Assembly (NCBI RefSeq): GCF_029714425.1
Contig: NZ_CP121668.1
Coordinates: 2,811,501-2,875,500 of the forward strand
Direction of reading: 5' to 3'
Length of the DNA: 64,000 bases
Origin: Bradyrhizobium sp. CB2312
Lineage (GTDB): Bacteria > Pseudomonadota > Alphaproteobacteria > Rhizobiales > Xanthobacteraceae
Shown here in pieces: positions 17,142 to 26,512 of the stretch; within the stretch, counting starts at the first letter, position 1, and the number at the start of each line of letters is the position of its first letter. The notes beneath the pieces are model-generated. The model saw only the letters and a program-made list of their open reading frames with translations. It did no database searches and had not been told where the DNA came from. The position numbers were made by a program, and so were the translations under genes.

Positions 17142-17720
17142 ATGGCCTCCTCACGTCCGGGAAGACAGGGACAGAGCGACAGATTGCCCGAACTGCTCGC
17201 GCGTGTGTCAGGCGGCGACGCACGAGCTTTCTCGACGCTGCACACACTGACGCGAGGCAGGTTGCGCAGGACGGCGCTCGCTGTTGGAGCACCGTCTCAC
17301 GACATCGAAGACATCCTGCAAGAGACCTATCTGAAGATCTGGCGCAACGCCTGCCGGTTCGACGTCGATCGCGCTCCAGCGATGGCATGGATGTCCGCGA
17401 TCGTCCGCAATACCGCAATCGATCATCTGCGGGTCAAAAGACTGCCGACTGATGAATTCGACGAGGCGCTATCGATTGCGGCAAGTGAAGACCCGATCGA
17501 TGACCTCGATTATGCCCGCACCGAACCCATTGCCTTTGGCGCATTGGCGCGGTTGCCGGAAGATCGCCGGAAGCTGGTGGCGCTCGCCTATCTTGAGGGC
17601 GAGAGCCGAGCGAGTCTGTCACGACGCTTCGGCGTGCCCGTGGGAACGATAAAGACCTGGTTGCACCGGGCTATCCTGACTGTGCGCAAGGACTGCCTCG
17701 CTGCATCCGGTGCGGCCTGA
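17142..17720 (+). CDS. Second ECF sigma factor
   Basis: A 192-residue sigma-70-family protein with region 2 IEDILQETYLKIWRNACRFD and AWMSAIVRNTAIDHLR, and region 4 ASLSRRFGVPVGTIKTWLHR. It resembles SigK/ECF19-like factors more than the upstream RpoE. A GGGAGACGGG site precedes the ATG. It lies 79 bases after chrR, and no second anti-sigma factor is recognised; the following gene overlaps its end and could be a regulator. Confidence 0.85.
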   Translation: MASSRPGRQGQSDRLPELLARVSGGDARAFSTLHTLTRGRLRRTALAVGAPSHDIEDILQETYLKIWRNACRFDVDRAPAMAWMSAIVRNTAIDHLRVKRLPTDEFDEALSIAASEDPIDDLDYARTEPIAFGALARLPEDRRKLVALAYLEGESRASLSRRFGVPVGTIKTWLHRAILTVRKDCLAASGAA

Positions 17721-18228
17721 ACGTGAGGGAGCACCGGCCTTGACCGCGGATATCATCGAATTTCCCATGCGCAGGCACGACGACCGCCTGGTGCTTGCGG
17801 TCATCAGGCTCGAAGAGATCGTGCGAGAGGTCGAGCGTATTGCGGTCGAGCAGCCTGCGGATGGTCTGCATCGCCTACTGACTGTGATGGAGCACCTGGG
17901 AGACGGGCTGGTCGAATCATCATCGCTGTTGCTGGACGACGATGCAAACGGCCGAGTTCAGTCCGCATTCACGTCATTGTCAGAAAAAATCGCGATAACC
18001 AGAGAGGCAATGGGTAAGCTTGGGAACGCACGCATTCCTGACTCGCTCCGTGATGCGCCCATTGCCCACGGCATCTGCAATCGGGCTGCAATGCTAGTTG
18101 AGCAAAAGCAACGAGAGATTCAGCGACATCGCAAACGCAACCCAGCCGGCGTAGGGAAGGAAAAGCGCCGCCGCCAGCCGGTCTGCGGGCCATTGCCGCC
18201 AGACAAATGCGACGATAGCGACGAATAA
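17710..18228 (+). CDS. Hypothetical protein downstream of ECF sigma
   Basis: A 172-residue soluble protein (GTG start overlapping the sigma stop; a TTG at 17741 is the alternative). The middle is helical (RLEEIVREVERIAVEQPADG, LHRLLTVMEHLGDG) and the C-terminus basic. Its 3' end overlaps tspO on the other strand by 135 bases, so the true end or start may differ. The overlap with the sigma gene suggests co-expression, and a regulatory role is possible but not shown by any motif. Confidence 0.5.
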   Translation: MRPEREGAPALTADIIEFPMRRHDDRLVLAVIRLEEIVREVERIAVEQPADGLHRLLTVMEHLGDGLVESSSLLLDDDANGRVQSAFTSLSEKIAITREAMGKLGNARIPDSLRDAPIAHGICNRAAMLVEQKQREIQRHRKRNPAGVGKEKRRRQPVCGPLPPDKCDDSDE

Positions 18229-18588
18229 CGCTACGATCACGCCGAGTGCAATGTCCATGCGATGAAGCGAAAAGAAAATGGGCGACCAGACGAAGTTCAG
18301 GACCATCTGAACGGTCCATAACCTAATCGCGGCGCCGCGCGGCTCCGCCTCGAAGGTGCGATATCCAGCTACGGCAATGAGCAGGAACAGCACGGTCCAA
18401 ACCGGAGCGAACACCGCATCCGGCGGATTGAAGGACGGCTTGTTCAGGGCTGCATACCAAGCCCCTGGCCGGTTGAGCACGCCGATCAGAAGCCCCGCGG
18501 CGGGAACGAAACAGAGGAACGCGCCACCGCGATACCATTTCCAGCTCTTGCGGGCTTGGTCCATCGGCCGTTCGGTTCCGCCGCGCAT
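18094..18588 (-). CDS. tspO: TspO/MBR family membrane protein
   Basis: A 164-residue five-helix membrane protein. Family marks are GAWYAALNKPSFNPPDAVFA and the tryptophan-rich WTVLFLLIAVAGYR and VLNFVWSPIFF segments. TspO proteins bind porphyrins and modulate tetrapyrrole and oxidative-stress responses. The ATG at 18588 directly follows the DUF2177 stop at 18591, so the two form an operon. The open frame upstream of this ATG is antisense to nothing useful and overlaps DUF2177. Confidence 0.88.
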   Translation of the reverse strand: MRGGTERPMDQARKSWKWYRGGAFLCFVPAAGLLIGVLNRPGAWYAALNKPSFNPPDAVFAPVWTVLFLLIAVAGYRTFEAEPRGAAIRLWTVQMVLNFVWSPIFFSLHRMDIALGVIVALFVAIVAFVWRQWPADRLAAALFLPYAGWVAFAMSLNLSLLLLN

Positions 18589-18590
18589 GA

Positions 18591-18992
18591 TCAGGGCGCC
18601 ATTCGTTGAGCGACGACAAAGCCGGCCCAGGCGCTCACACCGGCGAGAAACGACCCCCAGCCGATGTCTGCCACCGACAACCCGGTCGACCAGTTTCGTA
18701 GCGTTGCTTGATTGGTCAGATCGTAAGTCGAATAGGTGAAGCATCCGAGCAGCGCACCCGAGGCAAATGCGCGCAGCGCACCGCCTTCGTGCTGCGCGGG
18801 TAGCACCGCGAACCAGATCAACCCGGCGGGATACGCCAGGTAGAACAGCGCGGCGGCGGCTAGATTGGGCTCGGACCGCAACATATCACCCAGCACCGGT
18901 CGATAGAGCCTTTCCACCATGCTCTTGAGCCAGATCATGTCGAGCCCAACGAAGGTCACCGTGACAGTGAGATATGGGAAGACGATATTCAT
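18591..18992 (-). CDS. DUF2177 family membrane protein
   Basis: A 133-residue integral membrane protein with about four helices: MNIVFPYLTVTVTFVGLDMI, ALFYLAYPAGLIWFAVLP, LLGCFTYSTYDLTNQATLRN and a last hydrophobic segment. The YDLTNxATLRNW motif is characteristic of DUF2177. Function unknown, but the family recurs beside RpoE/ChrR and cfa-like genes, and a matching promoter lies upstream at 19044-19073. First gene of a DUF2177-tspO unit. Confidence 0.82.
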   Translation of the reverse strand: MNIVFPYLTVTVTFVGLDMIWLKSMVERLYRPVLGDMLRSEPNLAAAALFYLAYPAGLIWFAVLPAQHEGGALRAFASGALLGCFTYSTYDLTNQATLRNWSTGLSVADIGWGSFLAGVSAWAGFVVAQRMAP

Positions 18993-19043
18993 GTCCGCTT
19001 CCACTTCCACCCGTGGGTCGCCAGCTTCGAGATCTGGACGGAA

Positions 19044-19073
19044 GCTTAACGAGCTGAAAGCCGTATCGGATCA
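19044..19073 (-). promoter_or_regulatory. Candidate RpoE (ECF11) promoter for DUF2177-tspO
   Basis: Minus strand reads TGATCC, then 18-19 bases, then (T)TAAGC, about 52-81 bases before the DUF2177 start. This matches the TGATCC / TAAG elements known for the Rhodobacter singlet-oxygen sigma factor. Confidence 0.5.
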
Positions 19074-19140
19074 CATCCGCCTACTCATGCGCTTTTGCGG
19101 CCCGCGACGCAGCCCAAATCACGGCGCATAGGGAGCCCGA

Positions 19141-19947
19141 TCATTGCAGCGGCTGTTTGGGCGGCCACGGAAAGAATGCGTTGGTTCTCGCCTGATACTC
19201 TCGATAGCGTTCACCACGCGATCGCAGCATCTGCTCCTCGAGCGGGGGTATGCCGGTCACCTTCACGAGTATCCAGTACATGATGGCTGGCGCCGAGAGG
19301 CTGGCCCAGCCCCATAGGTACTGCGGCGACAACGCGATGACCGGGTAAGCCAACCATGCGAGCCATTCGAAGAAGTAATTCGGGTGGCGCGACCAGCGCC
19401 ACATTCCCGCATCGCAAACGAGGCTGTGGTTGGAGCGCGAAAGCTTGAACCGCCGCAATTGCTCGTCAGCGATCGCCTCGCCGGTGACTGCCGCAAGCAT
19501 GACGACAGCGCCGGCATAGTCCTGCAGCCCTAGGCCGGGGTCCGGAGCGTGTGCGGCGAGAAAGACCGAAAACGGCAGCGGGACCGACGCTTGAGCCTGC
19601 GACTGCAGGAAAAAGAACATCCGACGGGGAGCGTCGGAGCCCCATTCGCGTGCATAGTTCGCATAACGCGGATCGTCGACACCTGCGGCGGCGCGACGCG
19701 CAATGTGCGTTCCAAGTCTTGCCGCCCAGCAAAACACCAGCCCTGCCACAAGGGCCCGGCGAGCCGACGAACTGTCTTCGAGAGGCCATAGGGCGGCAAC
19801 AGCGCCAACGAACCCAACCGAATAGCACCAGATTGCGTCAACCCAACCGGAATTGCCAGTGCGCTGTTGCACCTCCCAAGCGAGCGCCATCAATGCCGAA
19901 AGAGCCAGGGCAATGCCGGTTATGGCCTGCAGATTCAGGAAAAGCAT
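19141..19947 (-). CDS. DUF1295 / steroid-reductase-like membrane enzyme
   Basis: A 268-residue polytopic membrane protein related to isoprenylcysteine methyltransferase and 3-oxo-5-alpha-steroid 4-dehydrogenase. Family motifs are SGWVDAIWCYSVGF near the N-terminus and WRWSRHPNYFFEWLAW near the C-terminus, the latter being the cofactor-binding region. In Rhodobacter a DUF1295 gene belongs to the RpoE lipid regulon. ATG 19947 is chosen because the fold begins there; the frame upstream is unlike the family. It is divergent from the FAD oxidoreductase. Confidence 0.82.
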   Translation of the reverse strand: MLFLNLQAITGIALALSALMALAWEVQQRTGNSGWVDAIWCYSVGFVGAVAALWPLEDSSSARRALVAGLVFCWAARLGTHIARRAAAGVDDPRYANYAREWGSDAPRRMFFFLQSQAQASVPLPFSVFLAAHAPDPGLGLQDYAGAVVMLAAVTGEAIADEQLRRFKLSRSNHSLVCDAGMWRWSRHPNYFFEWLAWLAYPVIALSPQYLWGWASLSAPAIMYWILVKVTGIPPLEEQMLRSRGERYREYQARTNAFFPWPPKQPLQ

Positions 19948-20176
19948 CCATTCACCGGGGCTGTTTTCATCGGTACGTCCGCCGTATGCGCCGGTTTCAG
20001 AATCAAAGCTCGCATGCGCGAGGTGATCCAGGCCGCCTCGGCGAGCGTTCCTATGCGCCGCCTGCAAAAGGAATGCGAATTGGTGGCTTCGAGCCGGGCG
20101 GAAGGGCTTTGCCCGTAGAATCGGACATTTCTCGCTGTCGGTGGCCGGCAGTATCGCAAAATGGGGCAGTTGAAAG

Positions 20177-21490
20177 ATGCGCTTAGCAGTGATTGGGACG
20201 GGGATTGCAGGCAATGCTGCGGCCTGGCTCCTTTCGAAGCGCTACGCTGTGACCGTCTACGAGCGTGAGCTGCGACCTGGCGGGCACAGTCATACCGTTC
20301 GGATCGACTATGATGGCGAGGCCATAGACGTTGACGTCGGCTTCATCGTGTTCAATGAGCTGAACTACCCCGAGCTATCATCTCTGTTCACGCATCTGGG
20401 GGTGAAGACGGTCGAGACGTGCATGAGCTTTGCGATGTCCGCTGATCAAGGCCGCTTTGAATGGCGCGGGGGCGGCGAGGGGATTCTGCAGACTGCCTGC
20501 GGACTGTTCGCTCAACCGAGCAACCTGGCGTCGCCGTCATACTTTCGAATGCTGGCCGACGTCCTGCGATTCAACAAGGAGAGCGTGGCCGACTTGCGCG
20601 CTGGCCGGCTGGACAAGATGACGCTCGGCGAGTATCTGCAAAAGGGGTCATTCGGTGCGGGCCTGTTCTCTAATTATCTCGGACCAATGGGGGCAGCCAT
20701 CTGGTCGTCCTCGGCGGCGGCTATTCTCTCATTTCCTGCGGAGAACTTCATCACCTTCTTCGACAATCATAGACTCCTGCACCTGGATCGCCCACGCTGG
20801 CGCACCGTGGAGGGTGGCAGCCGATGCTATGTCGACAAGCTCACCGCTATTTTCAAGGATAGTATTCGCCTCGGCCGTGCAGTGACTTCCATCACCCGAG
20901 AGGAGCAGGGCGTGACCATCCGCGACAGTCACGGCGATGTGGAGAGCTATGATGCCGTTGTGATGGCCTGCCACAGCGATCAGGCACTGGCGATGCTATC
21001 AGATGCCGACGCGCAAGAGCGGTCAATACTAGGCGCCATAAGATACAGCCCGAACGCAGTCTATCTGCACCGCGATCACAATCTTATGCCCAAACGTCGT
21101 CAGGCATGGGCATCATGGAACTTCCTGCAGTGGCGGCGACAAACGCTTGTCGAGAACGACGCGGCCGTGACCTATTGGATGAACCGCCTGCAGGGTATTG
21201 ACGATCGCAAGCCGCTATTCGTCAGCCTCAACCCGCCGCGCGAGCCAGCCCCCGACCTGACGTTTGCAAAATTCAGCTTCGCTCACCCTCTCTACCATTT
21301 AGCCGCATTCGCAGCCCAGCGGCGGCTTCCTGCGATTCAAGGTCGTCGCCGAACATGGTTCTGTGGTGCGTGGACGGGCTACGGCTTCCATGAAGACGGT
21401 CTGAGGTCCGGCATCCGAGTGGCTGAGGCTATGGGCTGTGCGCCGCCTTGGCGTCAGTCCACCTCGTTGCTGGCGCAAGCAGCCGAGTAA
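20177..21490 (+). CDS. FAD-dependent amine-oxidase-like oxidoreductase
   Basis: A 437-residue flavoprotein. The N-terminal dinucleotide fold is LAVIGTGIAGNAAAWLLSKR, then the YERELRPGGHSHTV segment typical of NAD(P)/FAD amine oxidases; WFCGAWTGYGFHEDGL near the C-terminus is the second FAD motif. This family is conserved beside DUF1365 and cyclopropane-fatty-acid synthase genes and likely acts on acyl chains during cyclopropane or furan fatty acid formation. First gene of a three-gene operon; DUF1365 follows after 5 bases. Confidence 0.88.
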   Translation: MRLAVIGTGIAGNAAAWLLSKRYAVTVYERELRPGGHSHTVRIDYDGEAIDVDVGFIVFNELNYPELSSLFTHLGVKTVETCMSFAMSADQGRFEWRGGGEGILQTACGLFAQPSNLASPSYFRMLADVLRFNKESVADLRAGRLDKMTLGEYLQKGSFGAGLFSNYLGPMGAAIWSSSAAAILSFPAENFITFFDNHRLLHLDRPRWRTVEGGSRCYVDKLTAIFKDSIRLGRAVTSITREEQGVTIRDSHGDVESYDAVVMACHSDQALAMLSDADAQERSILGAIRYSPNAVYLHRDHNLMPKRRQAWASWNFLQWRRQTLVENDAAVTYWMNRLQGIDDRKPLFVSLNPPREPAPDLTFAKFSFAHPLYHLAAFAAQRRLPAIQGRRRTWFCGAWTGYGFHEDGLRSGIRVAEAMGCAPPWRQSTSLLAQAAE

Positions 21491-21495
21491 ATGCG

Positions 21496-22284
21496 ATGTT
21501 CGGGTCGAGACCGCCCAGAGGGAATGATCAGGTCGCACCGGTCGTGCTCTATCGCGGAAAGGTGATGCACGCGCGATGGCAACCTGTGCAGCACAGATTC
21601 ACCTACGAGGTGATGAGCCTTCTCATCGACCTGGACCGACTGGACGATGCGGATCGACAGTCGCGCTTGTTCGGAGTCAATCGAGCAGCAATCTTCAGCT
21701 TCCACGAACGCGACCATGGAAACCGTGCTGGCGCAAAACTGAGCCAGTACGCGCGGAAATTGGCGGTCGAGCGCGGCATCGACTTGTCGGGTGGCCGGGT
21801 TCTTCTTCTGTGTTATCCGCGGCTCCTGGGCTACGTGTTCAACCCGCTCTCGATTTACTTCTGCTATCGCGCCTCCGGCGAGCTCGCGCTGTTGATTTAT
21901 GAGGTGCGAAACACCTTCGGAGAGATGCATTCCTACGTTCTGCCGGTGCTAAAGGCGGCCGGTGCAAGGGCGATCCGGCAAACTCAGGCCAAGGAGTTCT
22001 ACGTCTCGCCTTTCATGGAAATGAGGATGCAATACCGCTTCAGCATCTCTCCGCCGGCGCGTCATGTGCGGGTCAGAATCCTTCAGACGAACGAACAGGG
22101 TGCGATCTTTGCGGCCGCCTTTATCGGACGACGGCGTCGGCTGACCGGCCCTCGACTTGTTGCGGCATTCTTTGGTCTGCCCCTTGTCACCGTTAAGGTA
22201 ATGATCGCCATCCATTGGGAGGCGTTATGGCTTTGGATCAAAGGTGTTCCGTACGTGACTAGGATGAAACAGGGCGGAATTTGA
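21496..22284 (+). CDS. DUF1365 family protein
   Basis: A 262-residue protein with the usual DUF1365 opening, VLYRGKVMHARWQPVQHRFT, then LLCYPRLLGYVFNPLSIYFC and NTFGEMHSYVL. Biochemical role unknown; the gene almost always sits between an FAD oxidoreductase and a cfa-like gene as here. An ATG at 21496 fits the family start; a TTG at 21448 would overlap the previous gene. The next gene follows after 4 bases. Confidence 0.87.
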   Translation: MFGSRPPRGNDQVAPVVLYRGKVMHARWQPVQHRFTYEVMSLLIDLDRLDDADRQSRLFGVNRAAIFSFHERDHGNRAGAKLSQYARKLAVERGIDLSGGRVLLLCYPRLLGYVFNPLSIYFCYRASGELALLIYEVRNTFGEMHSYVLPVLKAAGARAIRQTQAKEFYVSPFMEMRMQYRFSISPPARHVRVRILQTNEQGAIFAAAFIGRRRRLTGPRLVAAFFGLPLVTVKVMIAIHWEALWLWIKGVPYVTRMKQGGI

Positions 22285-22288
22285 GATC

Positions 22289-23506
22289 ATGGAGGTCGTA
22301 GCCAATCACCAGACTGCCCGATTCGACGATCTGCCGTTCCTCGCCCGGCTCACGCTGCGGCTTGCATCGCGACTCAGGTTCGGTAGCGTGCACGTGCGCC
22401 TTCCGGACCACAGGACCACGGTCTTGCGAGGGGTGGAATCAGGCCCGTCGGCCACGATCCAGATCAACGATTATGCGTTTGCCCGTAGTCTGATCCTGGG
22501 CGGCGACATCGGTATGGCTGAAGCCTATGTCAGGGGCGACTGGACGACGCCCGATCTCACCCAGCTTCTTTATGTGTTCTGTCTCAACGACGACCTCATC
22601 GACAGCGTCTTTACGGGTAACATGCTTGTCCGGCTCTGCCGCAGGATGCTTCACCGACTACGCCACAACACGCGAGAAGGGTCACGGCAAAATATCCGTG
22701 CGCATTATGATCTCGGTAACGAGTTCTTCGCTGCATGGCTGGATCGAAGCATGACCTACTCGTCGGCTCTGTTCTCATGCGGGACCGCCGACCTCGCCGC
22801 CGCGCAACGGAACAAATACGAGCAACTAGCAAAAGACATCGATTTGCAGGCCGGCCAGACCGTCCTCGAGATCGGATGCGGTTGGGGCGGCTTCGCCGAG
22901 TTTGCCGCGAAAACTTGCGGCGTCAGCATATTGGCACTTACCATCAGCAAAGAGCAGCACGAATTTGCGCGCCGGCGGATTCACGAAGCCGGGCTTGCCG
23001 AAAAGGTCGAAGTCCGGCTGCAGGATTATCGCGATCAAACAGGTCAATTCGACCGCATTGCCTCGATCGAAATGTTCGAAGCTGTTGGCGAGCAGTTCTG
23101 GCCCGCATACTTTGATCAGCTGCATCAAAGGCTCAAGCCGGGCGGGCTGGCAGGTATCCAGACCATCACCGTCCAGGACGAACTCTTCGACAGCTACCGG
23201 CGCCGCGTGGACTTCATACAGCGGTACATTTTTCCAGGTGGCATGCTGCCTTCGGCCGCTATCCTGCGCTCGCTCGGCGAACGTTTCGAGATTCCTATGA
23301 GGCATGAGCGCGTCTTTGGACAAGATTATGCGAAGACGATTGCAATCTGGCGAGCAAATTTCGGTCTGGCCTGGGCTGACCTGACCTCGCTCGGGTTCGA
23401 CGAGCAATTCCGACGACTTTGGGAATACTATTTGTCTTACTGTGAGGCGGGGTTCAGGGCTGGAAAGATCGACGTCCGCCAATTGGTCTATGCGCGTCGA
23501 GGCTAG
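22289..23506 (+). CDS. cfa: Cyclopropane-fatty-acid synthase family methyltransferase
   Basis: A 405-residue S-adenosylmethionine-dependent enzyme that adds a methylene or methyl group to unsaturated acyl chains of membrane phospholipids. The SAM motif is VLEIGCGWGGFAEFAA, preceded by NIRAHYDLGNEFFAAWLD, and followed by SIEMFEAVGEQFW and the C-terminal FPGGMLP region. Length fits. Whether the product is a cyclopropane acid or a methylated/furan acid precursor cannot be told from sequence. Last gene of the operon; its placement near rpoE-chrR suggests control by that pair. Confidence 0.9.
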   Translation: MEVVANHQTARFDDLPFLARLTLRLASRLRFGSVHVRLPDHRTTVLRGVESGPSATIQINDYAFARSLILGGDIGMAEAYVRGDWTTPDLTQLLYVFCLNDDLIDSVFTGNMLVRLCRRMLHRLRHNTREGSRQNIRAHYDLGNEFFAAWLDRSMTYSSALFSCGTADLAAAQRNKYEQLAKDIDLQAGQTVLEIGCGWGGFAEFAAKTCGVSILALTISKEQHEFARRRIHEAGLAEKVEVRLQDYRDQTGQFDRIASIEMFEAVGEQFWPAYFDQLHQRLKPGGLAGIQTITVQDELFDSYRRRVDFIQRYIFPGGMLPSAAILRSLGERFEIPMRHERVFGQDYAKTIAIWRANFGLAWADLTSLGFDEQFRRLWEYYLSYCEAGFRAGKIDVRQLVYARRG

Positions 23507-23694
23507 AACCTCACGGGCGGTTGATAGCTGTTCTTAGCGATAGTGTTGGCTCACTTTGCGCGGCAATTCTTATCGCTAGCGGATCATCACTCGAGGGAGA
23601 GATGGGTTGATTTGTGGACGGCTCCTCCACCGGGACGAGAGTTCCAAGGTATGGGCGCCGTTCTTGCGGCTCCCACGATTCGGAGGAGCAGCCT

Positions 23695-23955
23695 ATGCAG
23701 TCAATTTCGACGGTCGGTCTGGATGTTGCGAAGTCGGTCTTTCAAGTGCACGGCGTCGATGCAGCCGGCCAAGTGGTCATACGCCGTCAGCTCAAACGCC
23801 GTTTCGTGCTGTCATTCTTTGAGAAGTTGCCGCCGTGCTTAGTGGGGATCGAGGCTTGCGCGTCATCCCATTATTGGTCCGGTGAGTTGCAGGCATTGGG
23901 GCATACAGTTCGATTGATGCCTCCGGCCTATGTGAAGCCGTGCGGTGGATTGTGA
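23695..23955 (+). pseudogene. IS110-family transposase, N-terminal fragment
   Basis: Begins MQSISTVGLDVAKSVFQVHG, the conserved opening of IS110 transposases with the first catalytic Asp, and continues to GIEACASSHYWSGEL and LMPPAYVKP. It stops at 23955; the remaining two thirds, including the Tpase_20 Ser region, are missing. Inactive relic. Confidence 0.85.
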
Positions 23956-24365
23956 TTTAAAGCTGGCCATTTTCTGAACCTTGTTCCGCACGACATGGGC
24001 GCGCTAAGGGTCATTCGCGTCGATTTGGCAAGATCATCACGGCCTCCGGCCTACCCCATTTAGCCGACATTCTCAGGATGGCCCGAGCATGTCTCGCAAG
24101 GGCCAATTCCGAACTCGAACGGGCCTGACCCTCATGAGCGAACTGCGCCGGAGTGTTGTGGTGCATGTTCTGGGCAAATGTAACACAGACGCCTAAGCGC
24201 TTCGCAGCCGCAATGGATGTGGCCAGTCTCTTTACCGATCCGAACCGCCACTGGAACTCAACTGTGCACCCGAGAGTTCTATTCGCTTAGGGCGGAAGGA
24301 AGCGGAAACCTGTGAGGCAAGCCATAGACAAACTTGGTCCCTACCAGTCACTTGCGCTGTTAGCC
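23956..24365. other. No gene seen
   Basis: Lower-quality sequence between the IS110 fragment and the next relic. No long frame with family-like content on either strand. Confidence 0.45.
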
Positions 24366-24598
24366 GCTGTCTGGTTGAGCCTTTGAAGCTCATCGCTGTA
24401 GCGGTGGCGGGCGAGGGCCACTGGATCACCGGCACAGCCATGATCATCTCAGCGTATGCCGCCAGCCTGCTCATTGTGGAACGACTGTTCGCGGCGGTGA
24501 AGCCAAAGCTGCTGAAGCTTCACTGGTTTGCGGAGCTGTGGGCTTGGCTCATACGATACAAGCTCGCACGTCCGTTTCGGAGCACGTCTGCTTCGTAA
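24366..24598 (+). pseudogene. C-terminal fragment of a membrane protein
   Basis: The frame LVEPLKLIAVAVAGEGHWIT followed by GTAMIISAYAASLLIVERLF and KLHWFAELWAWL resembles the end of an integral membrane protein that I know from rhizobial genomes. It has no proper start codon (TTG 24383 only) and no upstream helices. Function unknown. Confidence 0.5.
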
Positions 24599-24603
24599 CG
24601 CCT

Positions 24604-24840
24604 ATGTCATTTTTTACGCGCATGACCACGTCGAGCACTGGTGAGGAAAGAGCCGTTAGCGTCCTCCGTGAATTGCACGCTGCCGAGGACGAGTTGATCG
24701 GTAAGACTGTCGTCATGAGTGAAGGCTAAGCTGGAACCATTGATCATGTCTATCTCGACGACGTGCACGGACTTCGCATTTCAATAATCCGGCATGACAG
24801 TGAATGGCCGATTTTAACCGTCAAGCTCATCCAGAACTGA
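24604..24840 (+). pseudogene. Small hypothetical protein with an internal stop
   Basis: The frame starts MSFFTRMTTSSTGEERAVSV, reads to GKTVVMSEG, hits TAA at 24727-24729, then continues in the same frame AGTIDHVYLDDVHGLRISII and ends at TGA 24838-24840 as a natural protein end. One nonsense base (probably AAG to TAA context) interrupts a protein of about 78 residues. Function unknown. Confidence 0.5.
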
Positions 24841-25810
24841 TGGCTGGAGCACCAACTTCACCGACAACGGCCCACGTTGTTTGCGTCGCTAAGGGGGGCA
24901 CAAGCAGGCATTATGCGGCCCCGCTTAGAGCCAAGGAGGCGAAAAGAGTCGAAGTGGCGCGTTTCGAAGGGCTGCTCGCGCCTCTTGAGCGCGCCGGAGA
25001 CAATCCAAGGGAAGCGCCAGAGTCCAGTCGAAGCCGTTGCGGCTGACGATACGGCTGTCTTGCTCACTTACACACGCGGGCGCAGATGCACCTAACGCTT
25101 TGCCGGCCTACGGCGGAATGGACGCATGATGTCGGTGGTCGTGAAGCTGGTCTCGAACCCGTTTGGCAGCAACGGCATCTCATTGTCGGGACCGACCTTG
25201 TTGCAGACGGGCAGGGCGCAACCGCGCCGCCGCGGCCGCAGGCCTCGGTCCTTCACGGGCGCTCAGGGTGGTTCTCGCAAACCCAGTGCGTGCCGTCGCC
25301 GCGACCGATCGCATGGGTGACGACGTGTGATGATGCCGGCGCAATCAACGCCGCGCCGTTGAAATGCGATCGGACGCGTGTGCCGGGTGAGCCTCGAACG
25401 TTTTTCATCCTTCATGCCACAGCCATTCCGGAATCTTCATCTGCTGCGTCGTGTGGAGAAAGGCGACGCTTTGCGGCGTTTCCTTTCTACTGCGTCGTCG
25501 CTCGCCGAAATTGGCGAACGATTCTGGTGACCCCGCAAAAGTGGTGCGACTTGTTCGCCAGATCGTGTGCCGTTAAGACGGGCCTGGCTTGGAAGCGTCG
25601 GCGCTCTTCCTTGCGTGCTGACGAGCCGTCGATTGGACCGGCCCCTTCCGCTGTTGGCACTACGGCGGGGAAAGAAGACTTCCGGAAACAAGCAGACGTT
25701 CGGTAACCTCTTCTCTGTGGATTGCGCGCGCAAACTTTTAGATTTGCAGCTTTCAGTCGTGCGCACCCAAATCGAAAGGGCTTCTCTGTATTGGGGAGAG
25801 AGGCCGATCG
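24841..25810. other. Eroded region with possible flavin-reductase trace
   Basis: No intact gene. A short plus-strand stretch near 25290-25370 reads RPIAWVTTCDDAGAINAAP, similar to the FMN-binding opening of flavin-reductase-like split-barrel proteins, but the sequence around it does not continue in any frame. Confidence 0.35.
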
Positions 25811-25921
25811 ATGACCCAGTTCAATTCTGTTTTGGTCGCGGTTGCTCTGGCGCTTACTGCCTACTTTGGCGTAGCCGCTTGGAAAGCCACTGCAGATGAT
25901 CGCCGCGATCGGACTTCATAG
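25811..25921 (+). CDS. 36-residue single-pass membrane peptide
   Basis: Starts MTQFNSVLVAVALALTAYFG and ends with a charged tail (KATADDRRDRTS). One transmembrane helix at about 7-23. A purine-rich GGGGAGAGAGG precedes the ATG. Family not recognised; too short for confident calling. Confidence 0.45.
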   Translation: MTQFNSVLVAVALALTAYFGVAAWKATADDRRDRTS

Positions 25922-26512
25922 GATGGAACTACCTGCGGCGCTAACGCAACAGTAGCGGAGTAACGTGCATCGGCCATCATTTGTGAGCAGTCAGGGTATC
26001 TCAGCCCGGCTAGGATCACAGCGATAGCTAGACGGAAACCGATCTTACCTATCGATGTTTTGCTGATAGTTGCGATCAACGTTGTCGTCGCGGTTTTGGT
26101 CTATTACTTGATCGTACTTTGGGGATTTATGGAGGGCTGAGGCAACAATCGGACAGCCGGGTGAGCCTGCGAACCTCATCGAGACTGGCTCACGTGTAGC
26201 GCCTTCGCCTCGTCCCAAGGCGCGCGCATCCAGAAATCGCAAGCCTCGACAGCGCGGTGAGAAAGTATTGAGGGTGCCGTTTGTGGCAGCTCCAAGACAC
26301 TGTTCCGCTCAGCTCTCGAAAGCGGAAAGCGCGGCGCCAAAAGCGGAAGTCAGCTAAGGGCCAAATGCGAAGAACTCAGAGCGAGCAAATCCAGTCCTCT
26401 TAGCCGCAAGCAGCGGGCCTCCGCCAGATGAGGCGCAACTTCGCTGATGGGCCAAAACCCGACATGTTCTATATAAATGGTTAGGTCGAGACCAGATGGA
26501 CGGCGGGATGCA
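25922..26512. other. No secure gene; possible small membrane ORF
   Basis: Between about 26050 and 26142 a plus-strand frame reads LPIDVLLIVAINVVVAVLVY and ends LIVLWGFMEG before TGA, a good membrane helix, but no convincing start codon is seen. The rest holds no recognisable coding sequence. Confidence 0.35.
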
